NCBI GenBank assembly: GCA_029204225.1
Contig: MU832139.1
Location: forward strand, 21,274-85,273
Origin: Diphasiastrum complanatum
Taxonomy: Eukaryota; Streptophyta; Lycopodiopsida; Lycopodiales; Lycopodiaceae
Direction of reading: 5' to 3'
Length of the DNA stretch: 64,000 nt
Part shown: positions 1-11,220 of the stretch, piece by piece
Layout: every line of letters starts with the position of its first letter
Position numbering within the stretch: the stretch's first letter is position 1
The notes under the pieces: model-generated
Database searches by the model: none
What the model was told of the DNA's origin: nothing
The model's input: the letters and a program-made list of their open reading frames with translations, nothing else
Position numbers and translations under genes: made by a program

Positions 1-579
1 AACTTGCAGATTGTGGTATCTATTTTTATGAATCTTTATATACGCCACCAATGGATGGAGGTTTTGGCAAGCTCGAAGCAATTCCATTGCCTAGTTCTCA
101 GAGTGATGAGTGGCCTACTCGTGACAGTATTGTTTCTGAATCCTTGAGATGCAAGCTACTCATTGATATTAGAAATGCTATGAGATAAGCACAGACTCGA
201 CAATTGTTCACCTAAGTTGGTTTATCTCATTACATATATCTGTTGATTTTTCCTCGAGTGCTAGTGTTCGTAGGACACCAACTTTATTTGTTTGCAAGGA
301 TTTATCAGATGAAACTTTGTCAGATCTCATGGATCAAGGCTGGGATAGTATCTAAACAAATAATGACATAGAATGCAAGATTAAAAGTTCTTCAATGATC
401 TTTTGTTATCATATCAAAAAGCAAATGTTCAGTCTCACATTTAGCTATCAGAGATACAAGAAAATTGAAGGTACATGGCTACCACTGAATCAAGACTTTG
501 AGTAAAATGGTCACTGAAACTGAATGGAGATAAGCATTATTTACAATGAAAAATATTTGACTACGGTTGAGGTGGAAGA
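1..579 (+). pseudogene. BAH-like transposon gene, fragment (copy C)
   Basis: Translation of frame 1 gives a segment with IYFYESLYTP and later SDEWPTRDSIVSES. The same protein recurs at 17532-18892 (+) and at 33660-34861 (-). Further downstream, across stops and frame changes, the family motifs FVCKDLSDETLSDLMDQG and TWLPLDQDFE can still be read. The piece starts at the window edge, contains several stops, and ends abruptly at 579 where the copia A LTR begins. The homologous copy at 18620 continues past this point, which shows that the LTR interrupts the gene. Function is unknown; the first half of the family resembles a BAH domain, which is an inference. Confidence 0.6.
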
Positions 580-1052
580 TGTTGGAATGTAAATGGAATT
601 GCTTACATTACCATAGGTTACTTTGACCCAAAAGGTCGAGAGTTGTGTACCATGGTCATTTATTATATTAGGCCTACTAAACTTAGAGTTAGCTAAGTTA
701 GTATGAAATTAACTTGGTAGGGACTCATGGGTCCACTAGGCCTAATTATTAAGTACCCCAACTTGACATATTGGAGGTACCTTATTCTTTCTATGTAACT
801 TATAGAAAGTTGGATAGTCAATAGTCAAGTAGTTGGATAGCCAATAGTCATGAAGTTAGATAGTCATCTTGGACTATATATATATGTGCATCCCATTTGT
901 ATGAGATACTTTTGTAAGCAATACTGACTATTCTCCTTGGCTGTCCACGAGTTTCTACAAGAGGGTTTCTAGCCATCTCTTTCTTTCTTTTGAGAATGCT
1001 TTGTGTGATTGAATAGTTAAGATTCTGGATCCTTAGGCTTCTATTTCCTACA
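580..1052 (+). repeat. 5' LTR of copia A
   Basis: The segment begins TGTTGGAATG and ends TTCCTACA (TG...CA termini) and is followed directly by a Met-tRNA primer site. Length is 473 bp. It interrupts the BAH-like fragment, with GAAGA as the last five host bases. No second copy was found in the window, so its 3' LTR is missing. Confidence 0.85.
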
Positions 1053-1064
1053 TGGTATCAGAGC
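1053..1064 (+). other. Primer binding site, copia A
   Basis: TGGTATCAGAGC directly follows the LTR and is the usual plant Ty1/copia site complementary to the 3' end of initiator tRNA-Met. Confidence 0.85.
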
Positions 1065-1522
1065 CTTTAGGTGACCATATTGCTTGCAGGAGGGTGCCCA
1101 ACAGGAAGCTATCTTCTTCCCCCTTTGGTAGCAGAAAACTATCAAGCTGTTGATTTTTGCAGGAGAAGAATCTGTTCATCTTCTTATAGCTTTTTTACAG
1201 GAAATTGCAGGGCACCTTCACCTATTTGAGAGCTAGAAGTAGGGCGCCCATGGTCAAACCAATTGCATGTGATTTTGACTCAATTACATGCTGAAAATTT
1301 CAGATTTACTTCTTAAATGAAGATACATGTTTTTAGCCACAAATTTCTAGTTTTGGTTTTGGCTTCATTCAAAGTCTACCTATTTGTGAGCATTCTGTTT
1401 TTTTTGTGCAAAAATCAGCCACCTATTTAATTACTTGTTGAGCAAATTGCATGTGGAGTATTGCAATCTATTGTGCTCATAATTTTAGCTTTGAGGTTGC
1501 TGCCATTTGAGTAGATTTTGTC

Positions 1523-2440
1523 TTGGAAAGTCTATTTCCTATCTACTACAATTTTTCTGTTATGGCTAAAGAATCGGAGTCTATTGGTTCTTTATTTAAT
1601 GAAGATAGGCTGGATGGCAAAAACTATTCCTTGTGGTGCTACATGATAAACAACCTTCTAATTGGTAAACGTTTGTGGGAAGTAGTTAATGGTGATGAAG
1701 AGAGGCCACCTGCCTTGGCACCTATTACACCATCTAGAACAACTACTTCATCATCTACGGAGGTGTCTTCCGATGAGCACAAGAAGTGGGATCGACGAGA
1801 TGCACAAGCCATTCCATCATAGCATTATTAGTGAAGAGATCTATCCTTCCTCATATTAGATCATGAAAGACTTCCAAAAGTGCTTGGGAGACTCTTGCCA
1901 AGATGTTTCAAGTAAAGAATGTGGCAAAAGTGGTATATCTTGGAAATCAACTTTCTAGCTTGAAGATGCAAGAAGGTGATTTGCTTTCAAACCACTTGAT
2001 GAAGATCAAGGATCTTCGAGAGGAGCTTCTTAGTATTGATGAGGTGATTGAGAACTCACAATTTGTATCTGTTACTCTCAACTCACTTCCTAATTCTTAC
2101 CTTCCATTTGTGTCATGTCATCATTGAGCATTTCTCTTAGGGGACATCAAATCTCATTTGACGAACTTGTTGGCTTACTTCTTCAAGAAGAGCAAACAAG
2201 GATCAACTTTGATGAATAAGAAGATCAAGCTTTCTTTACAAAAGGCAAAGGCAAAGGCAAGTGGAAAGGGAAGCCTTCTGTCAACACTTCCAAAGATGAT
2301 CAAAAATCTAAGGAAGCTCAAGATCAAGGCTCCAAGAAGGGTAAGTGCCACTATTGCAAGAAGTTTGGGCATCACATCAAAGAATGTAGGAAGAGGCTTG
2401 CAAAGAAAAAAGAGAAAGGTAACGATACAAGTATCACAAT
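1523..2440 (+). pseudogene. Copia A gag, broken
   Basis: This is a Ty1/copia capsid region. The N-terminal motif LDGKNYSLWCYMINNLL matches the copia gag start (x-NYxxWxxxMxxxL), and VVNGDEERP follows. A second block from about 1900 has LGNQLSSLKMQEGDLLSNH and LNSLPNSY, typical of the UBN2 gag domain. Stops and frame changes near 1822 and 2127 separate the blocks. The real start may be the ATG at 1562 (MAKESES), since the upstream residues look unlike gag. The zinc knuckle continues in the frame of the downstream pol at about 2346. The gene is not functional as it stands. Confidence 0.75.
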
Positions 2441-3883
2441 CATTACTTTGGAACAACAATTTGAAAAGGAGGATAATCTTTTCAATAATGATTATGCTTT
2501 TGTCACTAATAATCTCATCTCTCCTAAAGACAAGATTTCTGCCACTTTAAATCTTGCTAGTTTTTCAGTAGAAAACAACTCATCTTCAGCTTTACAAGTT
2601 GCTATTTTTTCATCTATTGATTGGGTGATTGATAGCGGCGCCACACGCCATATGACTTCTCACAAAGTCACAAAGCTTGTGAAAGTGCATGATGGAAGCA
2701 AAGTTCAAGGAGTTGATAACACCTCTTATCCTATCAAAGGTATTGGAGTGATCCCCATTATCTTACCCAATGGTGAGGAGAAGTACATTTGTAATGTATT
2801 TTATGTTTCAAAAATAAAAAAGAATCTCATTTCGGTCTCTACAATTATGAACCAAGGATTGGTTGTGGAATTCAAAGAAGACAAATGTCTTATCAAAGAC
2901 CCAAAGAGATCTCTTATGATCATTGCTTCGGGAACATTACGTGGTGGATTGTTCCATATGGATACCTATGAGCGAAGAGCTTTATCATTTTTTTATCTTG
3001 TTGCATCAAGTTCACATTCTTTGGAGTTGACTGAATTATGGCATGCTAGGTTTGGACATCTCAACTTTGCTAGCTTGAAGATGTTGAAGAGATTCAATAT
3101 GGTTGAAGACATTCCTAATATTGAGCATCCCAAAGAACATGTATGCGAAGGATGCATACTTGGAAAATTTCAAAGGCAAACTTTTCCAATTGATGGAACT
3201 ATTCGAGTTGATGGCAAATTTGATTTGGTTCATAGTGATGTATGTGGTCCAATGAGGATCGAATCCATTGGAAGGTGTAAATACTTTGTTACTTTTATTG
3301 ATGAACTTTCAAATTTACATGGATTTATCCTATAAAGGCAAAATCTGAAGTTTTTCAACGCTTTAAGGATTTTCTAGCAATGATAGAAAATCAGTTTGGG
3401 CACTCTTTGAAAATGTTATGTACCGATCGAGGAGGAGAATATATAAAGAATACGTTCGGTACTTATCTTCAAAGAAAAGGTATCCATCATCAAATGACAA
3501 CCCCTTACACACCTCAACAAAATGGTGTTGCCGAAAGAAAAAATCGCACTATCATGGAGATGGCTCGATGCATGCTCAAGGCAAAGGGCCTACCTCACAA
3601 GTTTTGGGTTGAAGCGGCTATAACGACGGCTTACATTAGTAATCGGCATTCTACTAAAGCCTTGAAAGTATTAACTCCTTATGAAGTTTGGTATTGTAAG
3701 AAGCCTACTGTTTCTCACTTACGCATCTTTGGTTGCATGGCTTATGCTTTCATTCCCGATAAGCTAAGGACCAAGCTTGATGATAAAGGAGTTAAATGCA
3801 TATTTGTTGGCTATAGTAGCGAAAGCAAGGGCTATACGTTGTTCAAAATGGATACCAATAAATTTTTTCTTGTGTTTTTGTGA
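2290..3883 (+). pseudogene. Copia A protease-integrase, truncated
   Basis: In order: a CCHC zinc knuckle (KCHYCKKFGHHIKEC, from 2346), a protease site WVIDSGATRHM near 2625, a GAG-pre-integrase segment ELWHARFGHLNFASL with CEGCILGKFQ, and an integrase core. The first integrase Asp is in HSDVCGP. A frameshift at about 3330 follows. The second Asp is in CTDRGGEY and the Glu in NGVAERKNR, so all three catalytic residues survive but across two frames. Sequence is lost after about 3860 (LFKMDTNKF), where an LTR H fragment begins, so reverse transcriptase and RNase H are absent here. Confidence 0.8.
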
Positions 3884-3934
3884 TTGAAATGCATTTCTAA
3901 GCTTGAGTACTTTACTCTCTATAAATAGGCCATA
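3862..3934 (+). repeat. LTR H fragment, left part
   Basis: This matches the reverse complement of about 14400-14470 (shared GTTTTTGTGATTGAAATGCA). It continues on the far side of copia B at 9801, so copia B was inserted inside it. It abuts the broken copia A pol. Confidence 0.65.
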
Positions 3935-4587
3935 TGTGAAAAATTGTCAACTAGTAGTATTTTCCTAACTTGAGATTTTGTAGGCCTATGGCCAAATAAA
4001 AGTTAGAGATAGGTTCATACATGTATGTAGAGGCCCAAAGTATGTGTACACTACTTTTGAGGTCACATTAATTAGAGGAGGTCGAGTGTGGAGCTCTTCT
4101 ATTGGCTCATAATTTGGTGCATTCCTATTTGACCAAATTTCTAGGTATATGGGTGAATCCTATTGGACCCCAATTTTAGCCTATCATAAGACAAGTGGCC
4201 AAGAGGCACTATGGCTGCTATAAATAGCCATCTCCACGAGTATGTACACATCTCATTTTCATTCTATTGAATGAATGTTATGCTCTTTGAAGGTCCATCT
4301 TCTTCTCTCTCACTTTTTTGTTCATATCTTGCATTCTAGCCACTAGAATTGTGATTTCTTTGTTGCTATGGCTTCACACGTGTGAAATGCAGGTTGTAGG
4401 CTCTGAAGTACGGACAGGGACAGCAAGTTTCTGTTTGTGGAAGCTTATGATCAGATTTTGATGTTTAGTTGATGTTTAGTATGCTTAACATCACAATTTC
4501 TATCATTTTTTCAATCTAGATGTGCATAACTTCCATGGCCAAGATCTTTATGAAACTTTAGCATCTTTTGGATCTGAGTTTTTCACA
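3935..4587 (+). repeat. 5' LTR of copia B
   Basis: It starts TGTGAAAAATTG and ends GTTTTTCACA. It contains a TATA-like CTATAAATAGCC near 4217 and the palindrome CACACGTGTG at 4375-4384. Length is identical to the 3' copy. Confidence 0.95.
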
Positions 4588-4599
4588 TGGTATCAGAGC
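4588..4599 (+). other. Primer binding site, copia B
   Basis: TGGTATCAGAGC immediately follows the 5' LTR and is complementary to initiator tRNA-Met. A leader of about 600 bp without an obvious gene separates it from the gag-pol start. Confidence 0.9.
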
Positions 4600-5196
4600 A
4601 TTAGGCGGCCAAATGTGCAGGTTTTGCCAGATTTAGAAGAGATTTGTGGGCGAGTTTGCTTTTGTAGCATTCCAATCAAGTTTCTAGCTAAAAATCTTGT
4701 TGATTTATGTGTAGAAATTGGATCTTTGTGATCAAAACATCATTTGTATGCATTTCAATTGAAGTAGGGCGAATTCCCTCTGTACTTATCAGAATAAGGA
4801 GACAAAAATTGTTTTGGAAAGAGGGAGATGCAAGATCCAACAAGATCCTATTAGTTTTCCATTCTAGCATATAGTTTTTTGATTCAATTTCTTGCTTCTT
4901 CATGTCAAAAACTTCAAAATTGATGTAACCCTCTGATTTTCAGTTTGCTGAATGATTCAAGAGTGTATTTCAATCTTAGGAGTGAGGGAAAAGCAAGTAT
5001 ATTGAGGTTTGGTCTTGGTTTGATCAAGAAATCATAAAACTAGTGGCTAAAATTAAGGAAAAAGTGAGGAAAAGAGAGAAAAAGTAAGGTTTTAGGTTCC
5101 AAATCTTTGTGATTTCTTCTTGTGTTTCATTTGTTGATTCAAGAGAGTGCTTAGTGCATTGGAACAGGTCAAAGATCAGAGATCAATCATTGCAAC

Positions 5197-8100
5197 ATGG
5201 CTACAAATGGAGGCTACATGTTGGAAAGCAATGATAGGCTTACCTCCCTCAACTATTCTACTTGGAAAGTAAGGATGGAGTCTTTGCTTGAGATGAATGA
5301 GTTGATGGATATTGTTGTAGGTGTGGAGGAGAGACCTTTGGCACCTCAAGAACAATTGAGGTATGACAAGAGGGCAAAGAAAGCCCTTCACATGATCAAG
5401 ATGAATGTGACAAATGAGCTTATCAAAGAGGTTGGTAAGTGCACATCATCTAGTGAAGCTTGGGAAGCCTTGAAGAAGGTTTATGAATCCAAGTCTACTT
5501 CTAGAGTGTTGACTTTAAGAAGGCAAATCTTTTCTTGTATGCAAAAGAAGAGTGAGAATGGACATGCTTTTGTTTTGAGAGTTAAAGCATTGAATGATGA
5601 GTTAGCATGCATTAATGATGGCATAAATAATGAGGAGCTTGTTCAAGTGATTCTCAATGGCTTGTTGGATGATCATGCTAATCTTGTTCAAAGTTATGCT
5701 ATCCAAAAATGTTTACCAAGTGTTGGAGACTTGCAAGAGGTCTTGTTGGCTGAAGAATTCAGGTTGCAAGCAAGAGTGGGAGCATCTTCTACATCTCAAG
5801 GAGGAGAAGAGGAGGCAATGTTCTCTAAAGGCAAGTTCAAGGGCAAAGGTAAAAGCAATTGGTCTAAAGGGCAAGACCAAGGTGAGCACTCTACTTTTGG
5901 CAAAAAGAAGGATAGATCTAAGCTAAAATGTTTCTATTGTGGAGTCAAAGGGCATTTTGCTAGTGATTGTTTTAAGAAAAAGAGGGATCAAGGGGAAAAG
6001 CAAACCAATCTAACTATTGATGAGGGTGGGGATGAGCTTCTTTCAAATGATGCTTTTGTTATGTCATCTTGCTTGTTGGCTAATCATGGAGACATTGATC
6101 CTTGGTGGATTGATAGTGGAGCCACTTCTCATATGACATATCATAAAGAGTATTTTTCATCTTTAATGGCATTTGATGGTGATAGGAAGGTAATCTATAC
6201 CGCAAATGATGGTGAGTGTGCAATCAAGGGGATTGGCACAATTCCTATTTCACTTTCTACAAATAGGAATATAGAATTGAAAGATGTTTTGCTCATTCCA
6301 TCCATTACCAAGAACTTACTTAGTGTAAGCCAAATGCTTGACAAAGGATTCAAAGTTGAGTTTGATGGTGATGCTTGCTTGATCAAAAAGGGGTGTAGTA
6401 TCATTGCAAAAGGGAAAAGGCAAGGGAAATTGTTCAAGCTTGATGCATGTGTTGTTGCTAACCAAGTTGGATGCATGGCAAATGAACAAATGTCAATTCA
6501 AGAGGTATGGCATAAAAGGATGGGACATCTCAACTACAAGGCCTTGGAGGTAATAGCCAAAAAGGAGGTAGTAAGGGGACTTCCCAAGTCTCTTACTTGC
6601 TTGAATCATGTTTGTGAAGAATGTGCTTTGTCTAAATCACATAGATTGCCATATACTAGATCTATATCTAGATCTAAGATGCCTTTTTCTCTCTTGCATT
6701 CGGATATTCATGGTGTTACTACAATTAGCAATGGAGGTGCTAAGATGTATGTAACTTTCATTGATGATTTTAGTAGATTTTGTTGGGTTTATCTACTAAA
6801 GAGCAAGGATGAGGTGTTTGATGTGTTTGTCAAGTTCAAAGTTGCTATTGAGACTCAATTTACAACCAAAATCAAATGCTTGAGGAGCGACAATGGTGGT
6901 GAATACATTTCTAACAAATTCAAAGCCTTTTGCGATGAGCATGGGATCAAGAGGGAGTACACATGTCCAAGAACACCACAACAAAATGGAGTGGCCGAGA
7001 GGAAGAATAGAACCTTGTGTGAGAGTGCAAAGGCAATGAGATTGAATGCTAATCTTCCTAAACCTTTTTGGAGTGATGCTTTGTTGTGTGCAAATTTCCT
7101 ATGCAATAGATGGCCAAGTGTTGTATTGGAAGGAAAAACCCCTTTTGAAGCTTTGTTTGGTACGAAGCCTAATGTCAAGTTTCTAAGAACTTTTGGATGC
7201 ATTTGCTACTTCAACATTACTCTTGATGATAGAACTAAGGAGGATCCATCTTCAAGAAAGGGCATTTTTGTTGGTTATAGTGAAGTAAGCAAAGCATATA
7301 GGATTTATGTTCCTTCAATCAAGAAAGTGTTCACAAGTAGGGATGTCATTTTTGATGAAGGTAACATTCCAAAAGTTGTTTCAAGTGATGATGGTGTTGT
7401 TGCAACTAATGTGCTTGATGACAATGGAGTTGATGACACATTGGATGTGGATGTTGAAGAAGCCTCTTCAAGTCAAATTCCAAGGAGAACTCCAAGGCAT
7501 AAAGTGAAACCCTCAAGGCTCACTTATGATGGCAAAGGTAAGCAAGTGGTGGATGGATCCAACTATGCTTTCCTAACTTCTTTTGATGTACCTTCATGTG
7601 TAGATGAAGCAAGGCAAGAAGAGGAATGGATCCAAGCAATGGATCTTGAGTTTGAAGCACTTATGAAGAACAACACATGGAGATTGGTGGAGCTTCCAAA
7701 GGGCAAAAGTGCAATTGGATGCAAATGGATCTTCAAGGTAAAGACAAATCAAGATGGATCTATCAACAAGTTGAAGGCAAGGTTGGTGGCTAAAGGTTAT
7801 GCTCAAGAGCATGGCATTGACTATGAGGAAACCTTTGCACCCGTGGCAAAGATGGTGAGCATAAGAGTAATCATTTCCCTTGCAACTCTTTATGGATGGG
7901 ATCTTTGGCAATTAGACATTTCTAATGCTTTCTTGAATGGTGATCTTGAAGAGGAAGTCTACATGGAGCAACCCGAGAGCTATGTTTCTCATAGCAAGCC
8001 TAATCATGTGTGTTTTCTACAAAAAAGTTTGTATGGTCTTAAGCAAGCACCAAGGAGTTGGTATGCTAGGCTTAACTCTTTTCTACTTTCTCAAAACTTC

Positions 8101-9147
8101 ACTATGAGTGAGTATGATCATTCACTTTACTTTAGAATTAGTGCTAATGATGTTACAATCCTTCTAATTTATGTGGATGACATTATTTTAAGTGGAGGGA
8201 ACAAGGAAGATATAGAAGATATCAAGAAAGCACTAAAAAAGGAATTTGAAGTGCATGATCTTGGTCTTTTGAGCTATATCTTAGGAATAGAAGTAATTAG
8301 AACTTCTCAAATCACTTTTATTTCACAAGAGAAGTATGCTATTTCTATTCTCAATAGATTTCATATGGTAGATGCAAATCCTATTGATACACCTATGGAA
8401 TCACATGTAAAGCTAACTATAAGAGGTAATGAAAGATCCTTCGAGGACATTACTCTCTATAGGAAGCTAATAGGTTCTCTTATATATCTAACCATCACAA
8501 GACCTGATTTATCTTATTGTGTTGGTAGATTAAGCCAATTCATGCAAGATCCTAGCATAGAACATTGGAAACTAGGAAAGAGGATCTTGAGATACATCTC
8601 GGGAACAAAAGATTTTGGCATTGTTTATAGAGGCTCATCACCTAACTTATTTGGTTTTTCAGATTCAGATTTTGCAGGAGACCTTATGGATAGAAAATCC
8701 ATAAATGCACATGCTATTTTCATAGGTGATGGAGCTATCTCATGGATGTCGAAGAAACAAGCAACTATATCACTTTCTTCTAGTGAGGCCGAGTACAAAG
8801 CTTTGACATCATGCACAAAGGAGATGGTGTGGATCAAGAGGATGATTATGGAGCTTCATTTGCTGGATTTTTCAGAGAGTCCAATCATCTTTTGTGACAA
8901 CCTTTCAGCCCAAAGTCTAGCAAGCAATCCGGTTTTCCATGCAAGGAGCAAACATATCGAGGTGGCTTACCATTTTGTGAGAGAACAAGTGTTGGCAAAA
9001 GAGATCAAGCTTGAACATGTCCCATCAAAGGAATGTGTGGCTGATATCTTTACCAAAGCATTGGGAAAGGACTTATTTTTCAAGCATAGAACAAGTCTTG
9101 GTGTACTTTCTAAATCTATGCTAAAACTAGTTGAAGAGGGAGTGTGA
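5197..9147 (+). CDS. Copia B gag-pol polyprotein
   Basis: An intact 1316-residue Ty1/copia polyprotein in one frame, the expected length for a copia gag-pol. Gag starts MATNGGYMLE with the LNYSTWKVRMESLL motif. A CCHC zinc knuckle (CFYCGVKGHFASDC) begins near residue 245. The aspartic protease WWIDSGATSHM is near residue 302. The GAG-pre-integrase HKRMGHLNYKAL and CEECALSKSH follow. The integrase triad is D in LHSDIHG (about 501), D in RSDNGGEY (about 565) and E in GVAERKNR (about 600). Reverse transcriptase has LDISNAFLNG and the catalytic YVDD near 992. RNase H has SDSDFAGD and SSSEAEYKAL. The stop lies a few bases inside the 3' LTR. All catalytic residues I can check are present, so the element could be autonomous. 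Confidence 0.95.
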   Translation: MATNGGYMLESNDRLTSLNYSTWKVRMESLLEMNELMDIVVGVEERPLAPQEQLRYDKRAKKALHMIKMNVTNELIKEVGKCTSSSEAWEALKKVYESKSTSRVLTLRRQIFSCMQKKSENGHAFVLRVKALNDELACINDGINNEELVQVILNGLLDDHANLVQSYAIQKCLPSVGDLQEVLLAEEFRLQARVGASSTSQGGEEEAMFSKGKFKGKGKSNWSKGQDQGEHSTFGKKKDRSKLKCFYCGVKGHFASDCFKKKRDQGEKQTNLTIDEGGDELLSNDAFVMSSCLLANHGDIDPWWIDSGATSHMTYHKEYFSSLMAFDGDRKVIYTANDGECAIKGIGTIPISLSTNRNIELKDVLLIPSITKNLLSVSQMLDKGFKVEFDGDACLIKKGCSIIAKGKRQGKLFKLDACVVANQVGCMANEQMSIQEVWHKRMGHLNYKALEVIAKKEVVRGLPKSLTCLNHVCEECALSKSHRLPYTRSISRSKMPFSLLHSDIHGVTTISNGGAKMYVTFIDDFSRFCWVYLLKSKDEVFDVFVKFKVAIETQFTTKIKCLRSDNGGEYISNKFKAFCDEHGIKREYTCPRTPQQNGVAERKNRTLCESAKAMRLNANLPKPFWSDALLCANFLCNRWPSVVLEGKTPFEALFGTKPNVKFLRTFGCICYFNITLDDRTKEDPSSRKGIFVGYSEVSKAYRIYVPSIKKVFTSRDVIFDEGNIPKVVSSDDGVVATNVLDDNGVDDTLDVDVEEASSSQIPRRTPRHKVKPSRLTYDGKGKQVVDGSNYAFLTSFDVPSCVDEARQEEEWIQAMDLEFEALMKNNTWRLVELPKGKSAIGCKWIFKVKTNQDGSINKLKARLVAKGYAQEHGIDYEETFAPVAKMVSIRVIISLATLYGWDLWQLDISNAFLNGDLEEEVYMEQPESYVSHSKPNHVCFLQKSLYGLKQAPRSWYARLNSFLLSQNFTMSEYDHSLYFRISANDVTILLIYVDDIILSGGNKEDIEDIKKALKKEFEVHDLGLLSYILGIEVIRTSQITFISQEKYAISILNRFHMVDANPIDTPMESHVKLTIRGNERSFEDITLYRKLIGSLIYLTITRPDLSYCVGRLSQFMQDPSIEHWKLGKRILRYISGTKDFGIVYRGSSPNLFGFSDSDFAGDLMDRKSINAHAIFIGDGAISWMSKKQATISLSSSEAEYKALTSCTKEMVWIKRMIMELHLLDFSESPIIFCDNLSAQSLASNPVFHARSKHIEVAYHFVREQVLAKEIKLEHVPSKECVADIFTKALGKDLFFKHRTSLGVLSKSMLKLVEEGV
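9131..9142 (+). other. Polypurine tract, copia B
   Basis: TTGAAGAGGGAG abuts the TG of the 3' LTR and is the expected plus-strand primer tract. It overlaps the last codons of gag-pol. Confidence 0.75.
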
Positions 9148-9795
9148 AAAATTGTCAACTAGTAGTATTTTCCTAACTTGAGATTTTGTAGGCCTATGGC
9201 CAAATAAAAGTTAGAGATAGGTTCATACATGTATGTAGAGGCCCAAAGTATGTGTACACTACTTTTGAGGTCACATTAATTAGAGGAGGTCGAGTGTGGA
9301 GCTCTTCTATTGGCTCATAATTTGGTGCATTCCTATTTGACCAAATTTCTAGGTATATGGGTGAATCCTATTGGACCCCAATTTTAGCCTATCATAAGAC
9401 AAGTGGCCAAGAGGCACTATGGCTGCTATAAATAGCCATCTCCACGAGTATGTACACATCTCATTTTCATTCTATTGAATGAATGTTATGCTCTTTGAAG
9501 GTCCATCTTCTTCTCTCTCACTTTTTTGTTCATATCTTGCATTCTAGCCACTAGAATTGTGATTTCTTTGTTGCTATGGCTTCACACGTGTGAAATGCAG
9601 GTTGTAGGCTCTGAAGTACGGACAGGGACAGCAAGTTTCTGTTTGTGGAAGCTTATGATCAGATTTTGATGTTTAGTTGATGTTTAGTATGCTTAACATC
9701 ACAATTTCTATCATTTTTTCAATCTAGATGTGCATAACTTCCATGGCCAAGATCTTTATGAAACTTTAGCATCTTTTGGATCTGAGTTTTTCACA
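9143..9795 (+). repeat. 3' LTR of copia B
   Basis: 653 bp, TGTGAAAAATTG to GTTTTTCACA. It appears identical to the 5' LTR, including CACACGTGTG at 9583-9592. It is followed by target duplication CCATA. Confidence 0.95.
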
Positions 9796-9800
9796 CCATA

Positions 9801-9957
9801 CAGGTACTGTCCTCCACGCGTGTGAGGCCGCTCATCCAAGTTTTTAATCATTTGATCCATTGCTCTTGCTTAAATCATAGTGTAAAGCATCTAGATCAAG
9901 ATCTAACACCTAGAACTTGATAGATCTTTGGATTAAGCAATCAATAACTCTTAATAA
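9801..9957 (+). repeat. LTR H fragment, right part
   Basis: This continues 3862-3934 after removal of copia B and is an inverted partial copy of about 14230-14390. It contains CACGCGTGTG at 9815-9824. The match ends near CTCTTAATAATTCTGAG, where transposase-like coding sequence begins. Confidence 0.65.
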
Positions 9958-11220
9958 TTCTGAGCACCGTGATCATCTTTTTCGTCCAAGCATGAGCAAA
10001 GAAAGATTACACACTATTAGGAACAAAGTGAGAGAGATCTTGAGGGTGGACAAAGATGCACGTCCAAAAAAAATCCAAATGGACATTGCAAGAGAGCTAA
10101 TCACAAGCTGTGCTACTGGAGGGGATGCAATGACAAAAACAGACATTTGTAGAGTTGCCAAGGAGATGCAACCTCTTGTGATGCAAGGGGGCTTTCAGAG
10201 GATGGTTTATAATGCAAGGAAAGATATGGGTCCTCCATCAGAATCACTTGATGCCATTCTAATCTCAAATGAACTTGTCAATATGATTTTTTTCATGGTA
10301 TGTTATTCCCAGGACATGTGGGAGATATAGATCGGTGTCATGTTTTTAAAATGTCAACTAAAGGTGTGGATGTTGAAGTGGACCTTGTTAATAGAATGAA
10401 TCCAGAGGGCTCAATGGTTTTGAAGAAGGCTTGGGTGATGTTTGACCATACCCACATAGTCAATGGGTGGGTGATTATGGCTGCACATGTGTATGATCCA
10501 AGGTATGAATTTGTTATATTGTATTGTGACAATAACAAGTTGGGTCCTGGCAAATCATACATAAATACTAACTAGCAACTTTGTCACTTTATTATGACAT
10601 GTGCAGCTTGAAAAAATGGTTGACAATAGCAACTTGCAAAATCAAAGAAGAGGATTAAGTGGCACAAGTACTATTTTGGGAAAAGCTTAATGAAGCGGTG
10701 ATGAGACAAGGCCACAATAGGCCAAATTTCCATGGATTTATGGCAGATGAGGCACAAGCGAATTGGCGTGCAGTCATAAAAGTGTACAATCATGGAAGTG
10801 TGATAGAGGACATATAAAGATCTTGTTTGTTCCATTGGGAGCAAAGCCTAAAGATACATACAAAAAGGTATGTCATTGGTCTACCACTGTTGGAGAAACT
10901 TGAAAAACATGAAGGTGAGCGACATTTCCAAATTTGAATCAAGCATACAAGCATGGAGATTGGATTGATCGTACAGAGTATATAATATAATAAAAAATGA
11001 GTATTTTGTTTTGCTTCATAGAATCTATTCATAGTACTTTGATGCATCCAATTACTCTATTATTTTTTCTGATGACGACATTGTATCATCTACATGTGGA
11101 TATTCCTATTGATTTGGCACCTTTGCAGAGAAGGGGAGGCAAAGGAATTCAAATATCTAGTGAGGATCGTTCTCGTTACAGGGCAGAAGGAAAGAAAAAC
11201 TTGGATTTGTGGACAGATGG
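9958..11220 (+). pseudogene. MULE-like transposase, broken
   Basis: Two open pieces (9917-10330 and 10300-10575) overlap in different frames. The first reads MSKERLHTIRNKVREILRV and resembles the region ahead of a Mutator-like transposase core. The second contains LKKAWVMFDHTHIVNGW and YCDNNK. Downstream, across stops, FHGFMADEAQANWRAV at about 10725 and CLFHWEQSLKIHTKRYV at about 10825 resemble the MULE DDE region (D...AQ.N...V...C.FHW). The assignment rests on motif memory only. The 3' end is cut by the copia C1 LTR at 11221. It may be the other half of the Cys-rich pseudogene at 14995-15909, which would fit a FLYWCH-type N-terminus; this is an inference. Confidence 0.5.

Larger units (their letters stand above)
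3935..9795 (+). mobile_element. Copia B, complete Ty1/copia retrotransposon
   Basis: A complete 5861-bp element: 653-bp LTRs at 3935-4587 and 9143-9795, a Met-tRNA primer site, a single intact gag-pol ORF (5197-9147), a purine tract just before the 3' LTR, and a perfect 5-bp target duplication CCATA at 3930-3934 and 9796-9800. Reading the two LTRs side by side I found no difference, which implies a recent insertion. It sits inside an LTR H fragment, so it is younger than that element. Related but broken relatives are the scraps at 16845 and 45390 and copias E and G. Confidence 0.95.
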
